Below, piece after piece: positions 54,423-61,916 of a DNA stretch of 64,000 nt (within the stretch, counting starts at the first letter, position 1; each line of letters begins with the position of its first letter). The notes beneath the pieces are model-generated. The model did no database searches and was not told the DNA's origin. It was given only the letters and a program-made list of their open reading frames with translations. The DNA is from Pseudomonas haemolytica. Lineage in GTDB: Bacteria > Pseudomonadota > Gammaproteobacteria > Pseudomonadales > Pseudomonadaceae. Where the stretch lies: NCBI RefSeq assembly GCF_009659625.1, contig NZ_VOIW01000006.1:496001-560000 (forward strand), read 5' to 3'. The translations under genes were made by a program, and so were the position numbers.

Positions 54423-55733
54423 ATGACAATCCTAAGCCCCATCGCCGTGACTCAGGCCCCTGCTGCCTGTAACGAGCATCGCTTGACCAACCTGCTGTTG
54501 CGCAGACTGATGCCGCTGCTGGTCGTGGTCTATGTCATGAGCTTTCTGGACCGTACCAACATTGCCCTGGCCAAAGCCAGCATGGGCATCGACCTTGGAC
54601 TTTCCGCTGCGGCGTATGGCTTGGGTGCAGGGTTGTTCTTCCTGACCTACGCGCTGTTCGAAGTGCCCAGCAACCTGATCATGCAAAAGGTCGGCGCGCG
54701 ATTCTGGATTACTCGCATCATGATCACTTGGGGCCTGCTCTCGACGGGCATGGCGTTCGTCCAGGGTGAAACCTCGTTCTATGTCATGCGCCTGCTGCTG
54801 GGCGTCGCCGAAGCGGGCTTGTTTCCAGGTGTCATGCTTTACCTGACCTACTGGTTCAACCGCGAACAACGCGCCCGCGCCACGGGGTATTTTCTGCTCG
54901 GTGTTTGCATCGCCAATATTCTCAGTGGCCCGCTGGGCGGTGCCCTGTTGCAGCTCGATGGTTGGCTCGGCTGGCATGGCTGGCAATGGTTGTTCGTACT
55001 GGAAGGTTTGCCAGCCGTGGCGCTGGCCTATGTAGTATGGAAGAAACTGCCCGACGGCCCCTCCTCCGCGTCCTGGTTGTCGGCGGCCGACGCTCGGGAA
55101 ATCCAAGCGCGCTTGGATGCCGAGAGCGACGACGCCCCACAACAAACCCGCCTCAATCAGATGTTGCGCGACAAGCAAATCTGGCTGGCGATCGCCGTCT
55201 ACTTCGTGCACCAGATCACCATCTACACCGTGATCTTCTTCTTGCCCGGCATTATCGGCAACTACGGCTCATTGACGCCGCTGCAAATCGGTCTGCTGAC
55301 CTCCGTACCGTGGATAGCCGCCGCCATTGGTGCCGCCACTTTTCCACGTCTGGCCACCTCACCGCAGCGGTGCCGACGCATTCTATTCTTTGGCCTGCTA
55401 ACCATGTCGGCCGGACTGCTGGTGGCTTCGTTTTCCAATTCCTATATTGGCCTGATCGGTTTTTCACTGACGGCACTGATGCTGTTCGTCGTGCAGTCGA
55501 TCATCTTTGTTTTCCCCTCCAGTCGCTTGACTGGAACCGCCCTGGCGGGTGGCCTGGCGTTCGTCACAACGTGCGGTTTGTTGGGTGGCTTTGTCGGCCC
55601 ATCAGTGATGGGGCTGATCGAACAGACGACAGGTACCACGCGCAATGGGTTGTGGGTAATTGCTGGCTTACTGGTCGTTGCGGCGCTGGTCAGCACGCGC
55701 TTGCGACAGGGCCAAGAGCAAACCGCCACCTGA
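54423..55733 (+). CDS. MFS sugar-acid importer (ACS family)
   Basis: The 436-residue protein has 12 predicted helices and the anion:cation symporter signature FLDRTNIALAKASMGIDLGLSAAAYGLGAGLFFLTYALFEVPSN near 41-85. Such transporters import organic acids, including hexuronates, galactarate and glucarate, with protons. It starts at ATG 54423 behind AGGA, after the L-fuconate dehydratase-like gene, and probably imports its substrate. Confidence 0.87.
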   Translation: MTILSPIAVTQAPAACNEHRLTNLLLRRLMPLLVVVYVMSFLDRTNIALAKASMGIDLGLSAAAYGLGAGLFFLTYALFEVPSNLIMQKVGARFWITRIMITWGLLSTGMAFVQGETSFYVMRLLLGVAEAGLFPGVMLYLTYWFNREQRARATGYFLLGVCIANILSGPLGGALLQLDGWLGWHGWQWLFVLEGLPAVALAYVVWKKLPDGPSSASWLSAADAREIQARLDAESDDAPQQTRLNQMLRDKQIWLAIAVYFVHQITIYTVIFFLPGIIGNYGSLTPLQIGLLTSVPWIAAAIGAATFPRLATSPQRCRRILFFGLLTMSAGLLVASFSNSYIGLIGFSLTALMLFVVQSIIFVFPSSRLTGTALAGGLAFVTTCGLLGGFVGPSVMGLIEQTTGTTRNGLWVIAGLLVVAALVSTRLRQGQEQTAT

Positions 55734-55944
55734 GAGGTCAAGGCAGTGCGCTTCGGGGGTGGCCATATGGGGCCAACCCCGCCATGAAGGTGGAAACGAA
55801 CATTTACTGCAGGGATCGCCGTCCACGCCGAGAACGGTGAAGATATCAAAGACCCGTTTTCCGATGAATCGTAAGGCCGCTCCGCTTAGAGAGCAGCCTT
55901 ACGCCTTTGCGGGCCTGGTGGTTGAACCCACGCGCAGTTGCCCT

Positions 55945-57777
55945 TCAGTAGCGGAACTTGCCGCCATGAATGTCCTGCAGCACCTGCTCAGTCACGCGCA
56001 CGTAGGTTTCGGTACCCGGCAGCCATGCGTAGACCGGGTCTTCGCCGGTTTGGCCGGGGTCGAACGCTTCGGTCTTCAGCTTGGTTTTCTGATATTTGAA
56101 CGTGCCGGTGGTTTCCATGTGGGTCTTGATGCGCAGGAACATCGGCACCGCGTAGTGAGGCATCTGGCTTCTGACGAAACGCAGCAGGTCGCAAAAATCC
56201 AGTTGCTCCAGTGGGGCCGATGGGGTGATGGCGGCCATTCCGGCGCGACCGTTGGTGTTTTTGATTTCCACACCGTAGGCCACGGCTTCGGCGATGTGGG
56301 GGTGTTGCACCATGATATTTTCGACCTCGGTGGTGGAGACGTTTTCGCCTTTCCAGCGGTAAGTGTCTCCCAGGCGGTCGACGAATTGGGCGTGGCCAAA
56401 GCCGATATCGCGAATCAGATCGCCGCTGTTGAAGTAACGATCGCCCTTTTCGAAAACGTCGCACAGCACCACTTTTTTGTTCTTCTCTGGATCGGTGTAA
56501 CCGTCGAACGGGGCGTTGTCGTCGATCTTGGCCAGCAACAAGCCCTGGCCACCCTTGCCGACTTTCTGCATGAAACCGTTCGCGCTGCGCCGCGGCTCGC
56601 CGGTGTCGTGTTCGTACTCCACCAGCGACCAAGCGTTGAGCGCAAAGCCGATGGTGTTGTCGAAGTTGAGGATGTTGGTAAAGCCGATGTTGCCATCACT
56701 GGCGGCATACAGCTCGCAGACCCGCTCGATGTTGAAGCGTGTCTTGAAGTCGATCCACACGCCGGGGCGCAGGCCGTTGCCAATCATTTTCACCACTGGG
56801 TTGTCGCCATCGTTGCCGGCGGGAGGCTGGTCGATCAGGTAGCGACACAATTCACCGACGTAGCAAATGGTAGTGGCCTTGAATTTGCGCGCGTCATCCC
56901 AGAACTGGCTGGCGCTGAATTTGCGGCGGATGGCGAAACCCGAGGCGCCCGACAATGCCGAGCCCCAGCTCACGCACAGCCCGGTGCCGTGATAGAGCGG
57001 CAAAGTGCAATAGACGATGTCATCGGGGCGCATATCCAGGGCGATCATGCCGAAGCTACCGTAGGCTTTCATCCAGCGGCCGTGCTTGAACACCCCAGCC
57101 TTGGGCAAACCGGTGGTGCCGGAGGTGTAAATGTAGAAGCAAGCGTCGTCGGAGTAGACCTGCTGGGCGGTCGCCGGGTTGGCGGTGGAATGCTCTTCGC
57201 TGACGCGGGTCAGGTTGACGTAACCCTCAGGCGCAATACCCGCATCGCGCGTGGTGTCGGTGTCAGCCAGGAAGAAAGTGCTCAGCTCATCAATGGCAAC
57301 GTCGTTACGCACCGCGTCAAAAGAGGGTACCAACTCTTCACCGACGATAATCGCCGAGGGATTGACCAGGTTCAAACTGTGAATCAGGACGTTGTGGGTC
57401 TGCGAGGTGTTGAGCATGGCGCAGATACCCCCGATCTTGCTGACGGCCAGCACGCTGACCAGCAATTCCGGGCGATTTTCAATAAAGATGCCGACCACAT
57501 CGCCCTTTTTCAGGCCACGGGCAAGCAAGTAATGGGCGAAACGGTTGGCCCATTGATTGACCTGTTCATAACTGAAACGATTGTCCTTGTAGAGCAGCGC
57601 CGGTCCTTGAGGGTTGCGCGCAACCGCCTGTTCGAAGGCCCAACCCAGGCCGCAGGGTTGATCAGCCTTGAGCTTGGACACTTTGACGCCCCTGACGAGC
57701 CGGGGAATGGCGCGGGTGATCGAGGGGATTTTGCGCAGCATCATGCCCCAGGTAATCATGTCGCTATTGCTACTCAT
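55945..57777 (-). CDS. Very-long-chain acyl-CoA synthetase-like AMP-forming ligase
   Basis: The 610-residue protein is an ANL-superfamily enzyme of the ACSVL/FadD6 type. The P-loop is YIYTSGTTGLPKAGVFKHGR near 215-235, YRWKGENVSTTEVE near 480 and TGTFKYQKTKLK near the C-terminus. It activates fatty acids with ATP to acyl-AMP and acyl-CoA. ATG 57777 follows a perfect GGAGG. It is last in a four-gene minus-strand cassette with a FeeM-type acyl transferase, so it may supply the acyl donor. A 211-base gap separates it from the convergent MFS gene. Confidence 0.86.
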   Translation of the reverse strand: MSSNSDMITWGMMLRKIPSITRAIPRLVRGVKVSKLKADQPCGLGWAFEQAVARNPQGPALLYKDNRFSYEQVNQWANRFAHYLLARGLKKGDVVGIFIENRPELLVSVLAVSKIGGICAMLNTSQTHNVLIHSLNLVNPSAIIVGEELVPSFDAVRNDVAIDELSTFFLADTDTTRDAGIAPEGYVNLTRVSEEHSTANPATAQQVYSDDACFYIYTSGTTGLPKAGVFKHGRWMKAYGSFGMIALDMRPDDIVYCTLPLYHGTGLCVSWGSALSGASGFAIRRKFSASQFWDDARKFKATTICYVGELCRYLIDQPPAGNDGDNPVVKMIGNGLRPGVWIDFKTRFNIERVCELYAASDGNIGFTNILNFDNTIGFALNAWSLVEYEHDTGEPRRSANGFMQKVGKGGQGLLLAKIDDNAPFDGYTDPEKNKKVVLCDVFEKGDRYFNSGDLIRDIGFGHAQFVDRLGDTYRWKGENVSTTEVENIMVQHPHIAEAVAYGVEIKNTNGRAGMAAITPSAPLEQLDFCDLLRFVRSQMPHYAVPMFLRIKTHMETTGTFKYQKTKLKTEAFDPGQTGEDPVYAWLPGTETYVRVTEQVLQDIHGGKFRY

Positions 57778-57914
57778 GGCACCTCCTAGTGGATTGACCG
57801 TGGCAGGCAGGCGGCTCGACAAGCGCCATGACCAACCGATCGTTTTTATTGTTGTGCACGCCATGTAAAAAGCCCTCACGCAGCGGGGTGCGCGAGGGCG
57901 CCTGTTGCCAAGAC

Positions 57915-58577
57915 TTAGAACTCGTCGGCGACCGACTCGAGGATCTTGCCCATCAAATAAACCGTGGTACGTGCAACTTGTTTGACCGACTCTTTTTCTT
58001 CGTCGGTCACGACCCAGCGGTCGATGGCCGCGTTGACTTGCTCGGAGTGTTTCTCGTCGATGATCGCGTGGGCAACAAAGAAGGTAAGTTCTTTATCCGT
58101 CAGCTTGAGATGGTTTTTGCATACGTCCATCAAAGGCTCGAGGTGCTCGTAGCAGTCCTCGGCCCAAAAGCTGTAGCCCAGGCGTGGAATGATCCCGCGG
58201 CATACAGAGACGAAATCCAGATAGCCGTAGAACGCCTCGGTCGCCGGCAGCATGGGTTTTTCGAACTCGGACTTGTCGACGCCAATGGCGATCAGGTCGT
58301 TGTACGCCATGTTTTCATGACCCAGTTCCTCCAACGCATGCTTCATCGCAAAACGCAGCAAGCCAACCTTTTTGTGGTCCTGGTTCCAGCACGCCACCGC
58401 TTGGTTGATCGCGTTGTTCTTGGTGTAGTGATACACCTGGACAATCGACTTGATGTAGAGGTCGCGCTGCAACTCGGGGCGTTTCATCATCTGGAAAAAA
58501 CGGCCGATCTTGATCTTTTCCCATTCGGCATCACAGACGGCTTTCAGCTCTTTACGAAACTCGGTCACTTCAGTCAT
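57915..58577 (-). CDS. Haem-oxygenase-like di-iron oxidase (HDO) family protein
   Basis: The 220-residue all-helical protein belongs to the TenA/PqqC-like group that includes CADD, UndA, BesC and FlcD. Likely iron ligands are preserved: Glu and His in HALEELGHENMA (near 80-92), then the His and Asp/His pattern in FFVAHAIIDEKHSEQV (near 165-182). Members activate O2 for C-C cleavage, N-oxygenation or decarboxylation of fatty acids and amino acids. Its place between a SnoaL-like gene and an acyl-CoA ligase suggests oxidative tailoring of an acylated product. The specific reaction is unknown. Confidence 0.78.
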   Translation of the reverse strand: MTEVTEFRKELKAVCDAEWEKIKIGRFFQMMKRPELQRDLYIKSIVQVYHYTKNNAINQAVACWNQDHKKVGLLRFAMKHALEELGHENMAYNDLIAIGVDKSEFEKPMLPATEAFYGYLDFVSVCRGIIPRLGYSFWAEDCYEHLEPLMDVCKNHLKLTDKELTFFVAHAIIDEKHSEQVNAAIDRWVVTDEEKESVKQVARTTVYLMGKILESVADEF

Positions 58578-58646
58578 TTCACTCTCTTCCTTGGCGGGTT
58601 GATAAATCGCTTATGACACTTTTTATAATTTCTGGGGAGCACCGAC

Positions 58647-59045
58647 TTACAGGCGCAGCACGGACTTTATGATGTAGATAAACTTGGAGAAGAACCCCAA
58701 GCCTTCGATGGTGTCCCAGTGCTCCATCAGCACACCGTTTTCCACACGATAAATATCGATCACCTTGTAATTCACCGTGAAGAACTTGTGCCTGGCCCAA
58801 TGCTTGGCATACAGGAAAACATAATCGCCTTCGGCACAGACTCGCTCAATTTGGGTGCCTGACTCGGGGAATGTCTTGAAGAACTGCGTAAAGTAGGTCT
58901 TGAAGCCTTCGCGGCGCGGTGGAATAAATACGTTATTGTGTTGTACATATTCCTCCGCAATCAATGTATCGGCGACCGCCAGTTCACGCTGGCCAAACAT
59001 GCGCTCGTAAAACTCGATGACCACTTCTTTGTTCCTGGCTTCCAT
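58647..59045 (-). CDS. SnoaL/NTF2-like protein
   Basis: The 132-residue protein has the small alpha+beta barrel pattern of SnoaL-like cyclases and isomerases (VVIEFYERMFGQRELAVADTLIAEEYVQHNN near 8-38, HNNVFIPPRREGFKTYFTQFFKTFP, and a W-rich second half). These often catalyse acid-base steps such as aldol closure or dehydration in small-molecule pathways. It lies between the FeeM-like and HDO genes. The C-terminal stretch (FFSKFIYIIKSVLRL) is hydrophobic and may dock on a membrane. Confidence 0.75.
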   Translation of the reverse strand: MEARNKEVVIEFYERMFGQRELAVADTLIAEEYVQHNNVFIPPRREGFKTYFTQFFKTFPESGTQIERVCAEGDYVFLYAKHWARHKFFTVNYKVIDIYRVENGVLMEHWDTIEGLGFFSKFIYIIKSVLRL

Positions 59046-59083
59046 CTTGGATCAACCTCAATATTGTCGTTATTTTGGGATGC

Positions 59084-59860
59084 TCAGACCGCCAGCGGGA
59101 GCCTCGCGGTTCGGGCGGCCAAGGTGTGGCGAATCAAGTCATCAATATCCATCAGGTCTGCGGGGCAGCTTTGCAGGCCGAAGAACGGCGTGACCGACGG
59201 CAACAGATCGCCTTTGTACAGAGCGTAGTAGTGTTCGCCGCGGGCTTTGATCTGGAAGAAAATACCGTCCTGATCAAAGACAAAGCTGTCGAACTTCGGC
59301 GCCAGCCTTGGTTTCACGTAGGTGATGAATTTTCTGTAGCCGCCTTGCAGGGCAACCAGCGAGGCACCGGTCATGGCCAATCCGTTGACCACATTCTTGA
59401 CCGGGGAATGCTTGTCGACAATAAGTCGCGAGAGTTCGACGCAGTCATGCTCATAATTGGGCCCGGAGAACTGCACCAGTTGTTCATGGCTGATGAACTC
59501 GCCCGACTCGTGAGGGAAAGGCGTAATACGCTGGGTGCCGATAATTTCACCATCATAATAAAAGCCAAACACATAAGAGCGCGGATCGTACTCATCCAGG
59601 CAGACGGTGTCGTCTACCGAGTTACCAAACAACGTTTTGTAATAAACCTTTCGTTGCCCATACAACCGGTTGCGGGCACGAGACAGTTCGGAAAACTGCG
59701 CAGGCGTAACCACTTGCCTGACTTTGACCTTGTCAGACTGACACAAGTCTTGAAGTACTGAATCATAGAAACTGTAGATTGCCGAACCGGCTGGCTCATC
59801 GTTTACCAACTGCATACTTGCCGAAGGCAAGGCAGTCATATTACTTGCGAGTGACGGCAT
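59084..59860 (-). CDS. FeeM-type N-acyl amino acid synthase / autoinducer-synthase-fold protein
   Basis: The 258-residue protein has the GNAT-like fold shared by FeeM N-acyl-tyrosine synthases and LuxI. VRQVVTPAQFSELSRARNRLYGQRKVYY (near 50-77) matches the helix that opens this fold, and ESGEFISHEQLVQFSGPNYEHDCVELSRLIVDKHS (near 127-160) the central sheet with the conserved E-SRL-V. It should join an acyl group from ACP or CoA to an amino acid or related amine. MPSLASNMTALPS at 59860 is chosen as start because the upstream codons lie in AT-rich promoter DNA. It heads the cassette. Confidence 0.77.
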   Translation of the reverse strand: MPSLASNMTALPSASMQLVNDEPAGSAIYSFYDSVLQDLCQSDKVKVRQVVTPAQFSELSRARNRLYGQRKVYYKTLFGNSVDDTVCLDEYDPRSYVFGFYYDGEIIGTQRITPFPHESGEFISHEQLVQFSGPNYEHDCVELSRLIVDKHSPVKNVVNGLAMTGASLVALQGGYRKFITYVKPRLAPKFDSFVFDQDGIFFQIKARGEHYYALYKGDLLPSVTPFFGLQSCPADLMDIDDLIRHTLAARTARLPLAV

Positions 59861-60048
59861 GAAAATCCCCTTCTTATTGTGATTTTTATTATTTATTTCA
59901 GCCCAGCGCACACTTAAGTTTCCACAGTTCAATACATGGCTGCGCCTCCTTGCGTAGATGTCTACAGGTGGTTGATTTGCGCACTGCACGCAGCAAGGCA
60001 GTCACTCCTCTTAGTGCGGGCGTGCCTTTAGACTAAAGCGACTTACGG
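59861..60048 (-). promoter_or_regulatory. AT-rich leader of the FeeM cassette
   Basis: The 188-base gap between the HIT gene stop and the FeeM-like start is distinctly AT-rich at 59870-59900 compared with the flanking genes. It must contain the cassette promoter, but I cannot fix -35/-10 elements with confidence. No lux-type dyad was seen. Confidence 0.3.
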
Positions 60049-60495
60049 TTAAAAGGGTGGCAGCGAGGTCAAGGCTCGACGGATCTGCTCTGCGCGCTCG
60101 CCCAACACTTGGGGCGTAGCGAGCGGAAGGTCTGCATGACCCAGGTTGAAACCATCACCGACAAAACGGGCCAGCACATGCAGGTGGGCGTGGCCCACGG
60201 TTTGGCCGGCCACAGCGCCATCGCACAGCAGTAGGTTGATACCTTCGCAGGGTTGTTCATTGAAGCTCAAGCCGCTTTCGCGCAGGGCGGCGGCCAACCG
60301 TTGACCCACACGCATCATGTGGCCAAAGGTTTGAGGAGGGATATCACCCAGGCCACTTGCGTGAACCTTGGGAATGACCAGGACATGGCCTGGCGTAATC
60401 GGCTGGATGGAAAGAAAGGCCAGGCATTGCTCGTCTTCGTAGACAACGGCAGCCGGTGATGCTTTGTTGGCGATTGCACAGAACATGCAGTTCAC
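60049..60495 (-). CDS. HIT-family nucleotide hydrolase/transferase
   Basis: The 148-residue protein has the histidine triad GHAHLHVLARFVGDGF (near 100), a Cys pair at the start (MNCMFCAIANK) that may bind zinc, and YEDEQCLAFLSIQPITPGHVLVIPK near 19. HIT proteins hydrolyse nucleoside phosphoramidates or dinucleoside polyphosphates. It is probably a housekeeping gene and not part of the FeeM cassette, although both are on the minus strand. Confidence 0.88.
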   Translation of the reverse strand: MNCMFCAIANKASPAAVVYEDEQCLAFLSIQPITPGHVLVIPKVHASGLGDIPPQTFGHMMRVGQRLAAALRESGLSFNEQPCEGINLLLCDGAVAGQTVGHAHLHVLARFVGDGFNLGHADLPLATPQVLGERAEQIRRALTSLPPF

Positions 60496-60768
60496 GGATA
60501 GCTCCCTCTATTGTTGTGGTGCATACCCGGTGGAGGCATGAAGATCCGGGATGCTACGGTCCGAATTCCATTGCAGACCTGACAGCGTTGAACGCTTAGC
60601 TTGAGGGTGAAATTACGCTGGGGATTCCACAGCTGTACACGGGAGTTTTGAAATGTTTTGTATCTGAACTGCTGAAAAACACATAACAAGTTGATTTAAT
60701 TTAATTTTTCTTAGGTGGATTTTGTACCTGTCCCTGAAAAACGGTACAGGCCACGACTGGATATCACA
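60496..60768. other. Non-coding gap beside the integrase remnant
   Basis: No convincing gene was found in these 273 bases. The part 60655-60715 is AT-rich. It separates the HIT gene promoter from the broken integrase and probably marks the edge of an old insertion. Confidence 0.4.
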
Positions 60769-61026
60769 TCAAACCGTTTCAGGTCTGGAAGGTGTTCTCT
60801 CTAATGCGCTGCTCAGGTCGCTCCGTTGCGCGAACAAATAAAGCTGCGCGGGGACAACCTGGCTCAGCATCTCGCGTTGTTCGATTCCGCTCAGGAGGTG
60901 CATCAGGTCGTGGCGATTGATTTCGTAGATGGACCACCGGCCGAGCGTTGGCAGGGTGTCTTTTTTGAAGAGTCTCAGGATCTGCGAGAGTGTGCTCTGA
61001 CGCCCCTCTCCAAGCTGCTCCAGCAA
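60769..61026 (-). pseudogene. Remnant of a P4-type tyrosine integrase
   Basis: The 85-codon frame contains SQILRLFKKDTLPTLGRWSIYEINRHDLMHLLSGIEQRE, a clear match to the SAM-like core-binding region of P4-type integrases (LGR-I-EI-DL--LL-IE-R). The Arm domain and all of the catalytic domain (R-H-R-Y) are missing, so it cannot function. It lies directly at the 3' end of a tRNA-Gly gene, the usual integration site of such elements. Confidence 0.65.
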
Positions 61027-61119
61027 AAAACCAACTCAGTGCGCGTCCGAATTCAAGACTCTCATTCAGGACTTAAACACACCGGATAGTGCTGGATTTC
61101 AGTGGTTCCCACAGGAACG

Positions 61120-61147
61120 AAAAAAGGACCCGAAGGTCCTTTTTTCA
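61120..61147. terminator. Bidirectional terminator after tRNA-Gly
   Basis: AAGGACC and GGTCCTT form a stem with a TTCG loop on the minus strand; A-runs and T-runs flank both sides, so it can end transcription from either strand. It lies 41 bases beyond the tRNA 3' end. Confidence 0.85.
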
Positions 61148-61187
61148 ATCACTTACAGAATTCACTGGAACTCTGTAGCGTTATGTT

Positions 61188-61263
<76 letters not shown>

Positions 61264-61323
61264 TTGGTGATGCGCATTCTATAGAAATCTCAGAACCCGT
61301 CAACCCCTTGATTCAAAAAAGTT

Positions 61324-61884
61324 TTATTTCTTTTCAACGGTCGTGCGCAGATGCGGCCAGGCGGCGCGCAGATATTGGAGCATGGACCACAGGGTCAGGC
61401 CGGCGGCGATCAGCAGCAAGGCGTAGCCGGTAAGGACCCAGAACGAGAAGTCCGACGGGTTGGCCAGCAGGATGACCAGTGCGAGCATCTGCGCGGCGGT
61501 TTTCCATTTGCCCATGTTCGACACGGCGACGTGGGCGCGGGCGCCAATTTCGGCCATCCATTCGCGCAGGGCCGAGACGACGATCTCGCGGCCGATGATC
61601 ACGGCGGCCGGCAGGGTCAGCCACAGATTGCCGTGCTCCTGCACCAGCAGCACCAGGGCGACAGCCACCATGAGTTTGTCGGCCACCGGGTCGAGGAACG
61701 CACCGAAAGGCGTGCTCTGTTCCAGGCGGCGCGCCAGGTAGCCGTCGAGCCAGTCGGTGGCGGCTGCGAAGGCGAAGACCGAGCTGGAGGCTACATAACT
61801 CCATTCATACGGCAAATAAAACAACAAAATGAAAATCGGGATAAGCAGGACACGTAGAACGGTAATCAGATTAGGGATATTCAT
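61324..61884 (-). CDS. pgsA: CDP-diacylglycerol-glycerol-3-phosphate 3-phosphatidyltransferase
   Basis: The 186-residue inner-membrane enzyme makes phosphatidylglycerol phosphate from CDP-diacylglycerol and glycerol 3-phosphate. The CDP-alcohol phosphotransferase motif (DG-AR-G-D-D) is present as DWLDGYLARRLEQSTPFGAFLDPVADK near 62-88. Several membrane helices follow. The start MNIPNLITVLRVLLIP at 61884 is the family N-terminus; the frame extends two codons to a GTG. Confidence 0.95.
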   Translation of the reverse strand: MNIPNLITVLRVLLIPIFILLFYLPYEWSYVASSSVFAFAAATDWLDGYLARRLEQSTPFGAFLDPVADKLMVAVALVLLVQEHGNLWLTLPAAVIIGREIVVSALREWMAEIGARAHVAVSNMGKWKTAAQMLALVILLANPSDFSFWVLTGYALLLIAAGLTLWSMLQYLRAAWPHLRTTVEKK

Positions 61885-61916
61885 CGGCACAACTGGCTAC
61901 GAGGTGAGAAGGCATT

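Noticed and set aside
55871..55903. Hairpin GTAAGGC/GCCTTAC between the MFS gene and the acyl-CoA synthetase gene
   Set aside because: The stem is real but the loop is long and no T-run follows on either strand, so I did not call it a terminator.
55660..57789. A 709-codon plus-strand open frame
   Set aside because: It lies opposite the acyl-CoA synthetase gene, whose motifs and ribosome site are clear. The frame is an artefact of high GC at third codon positions.
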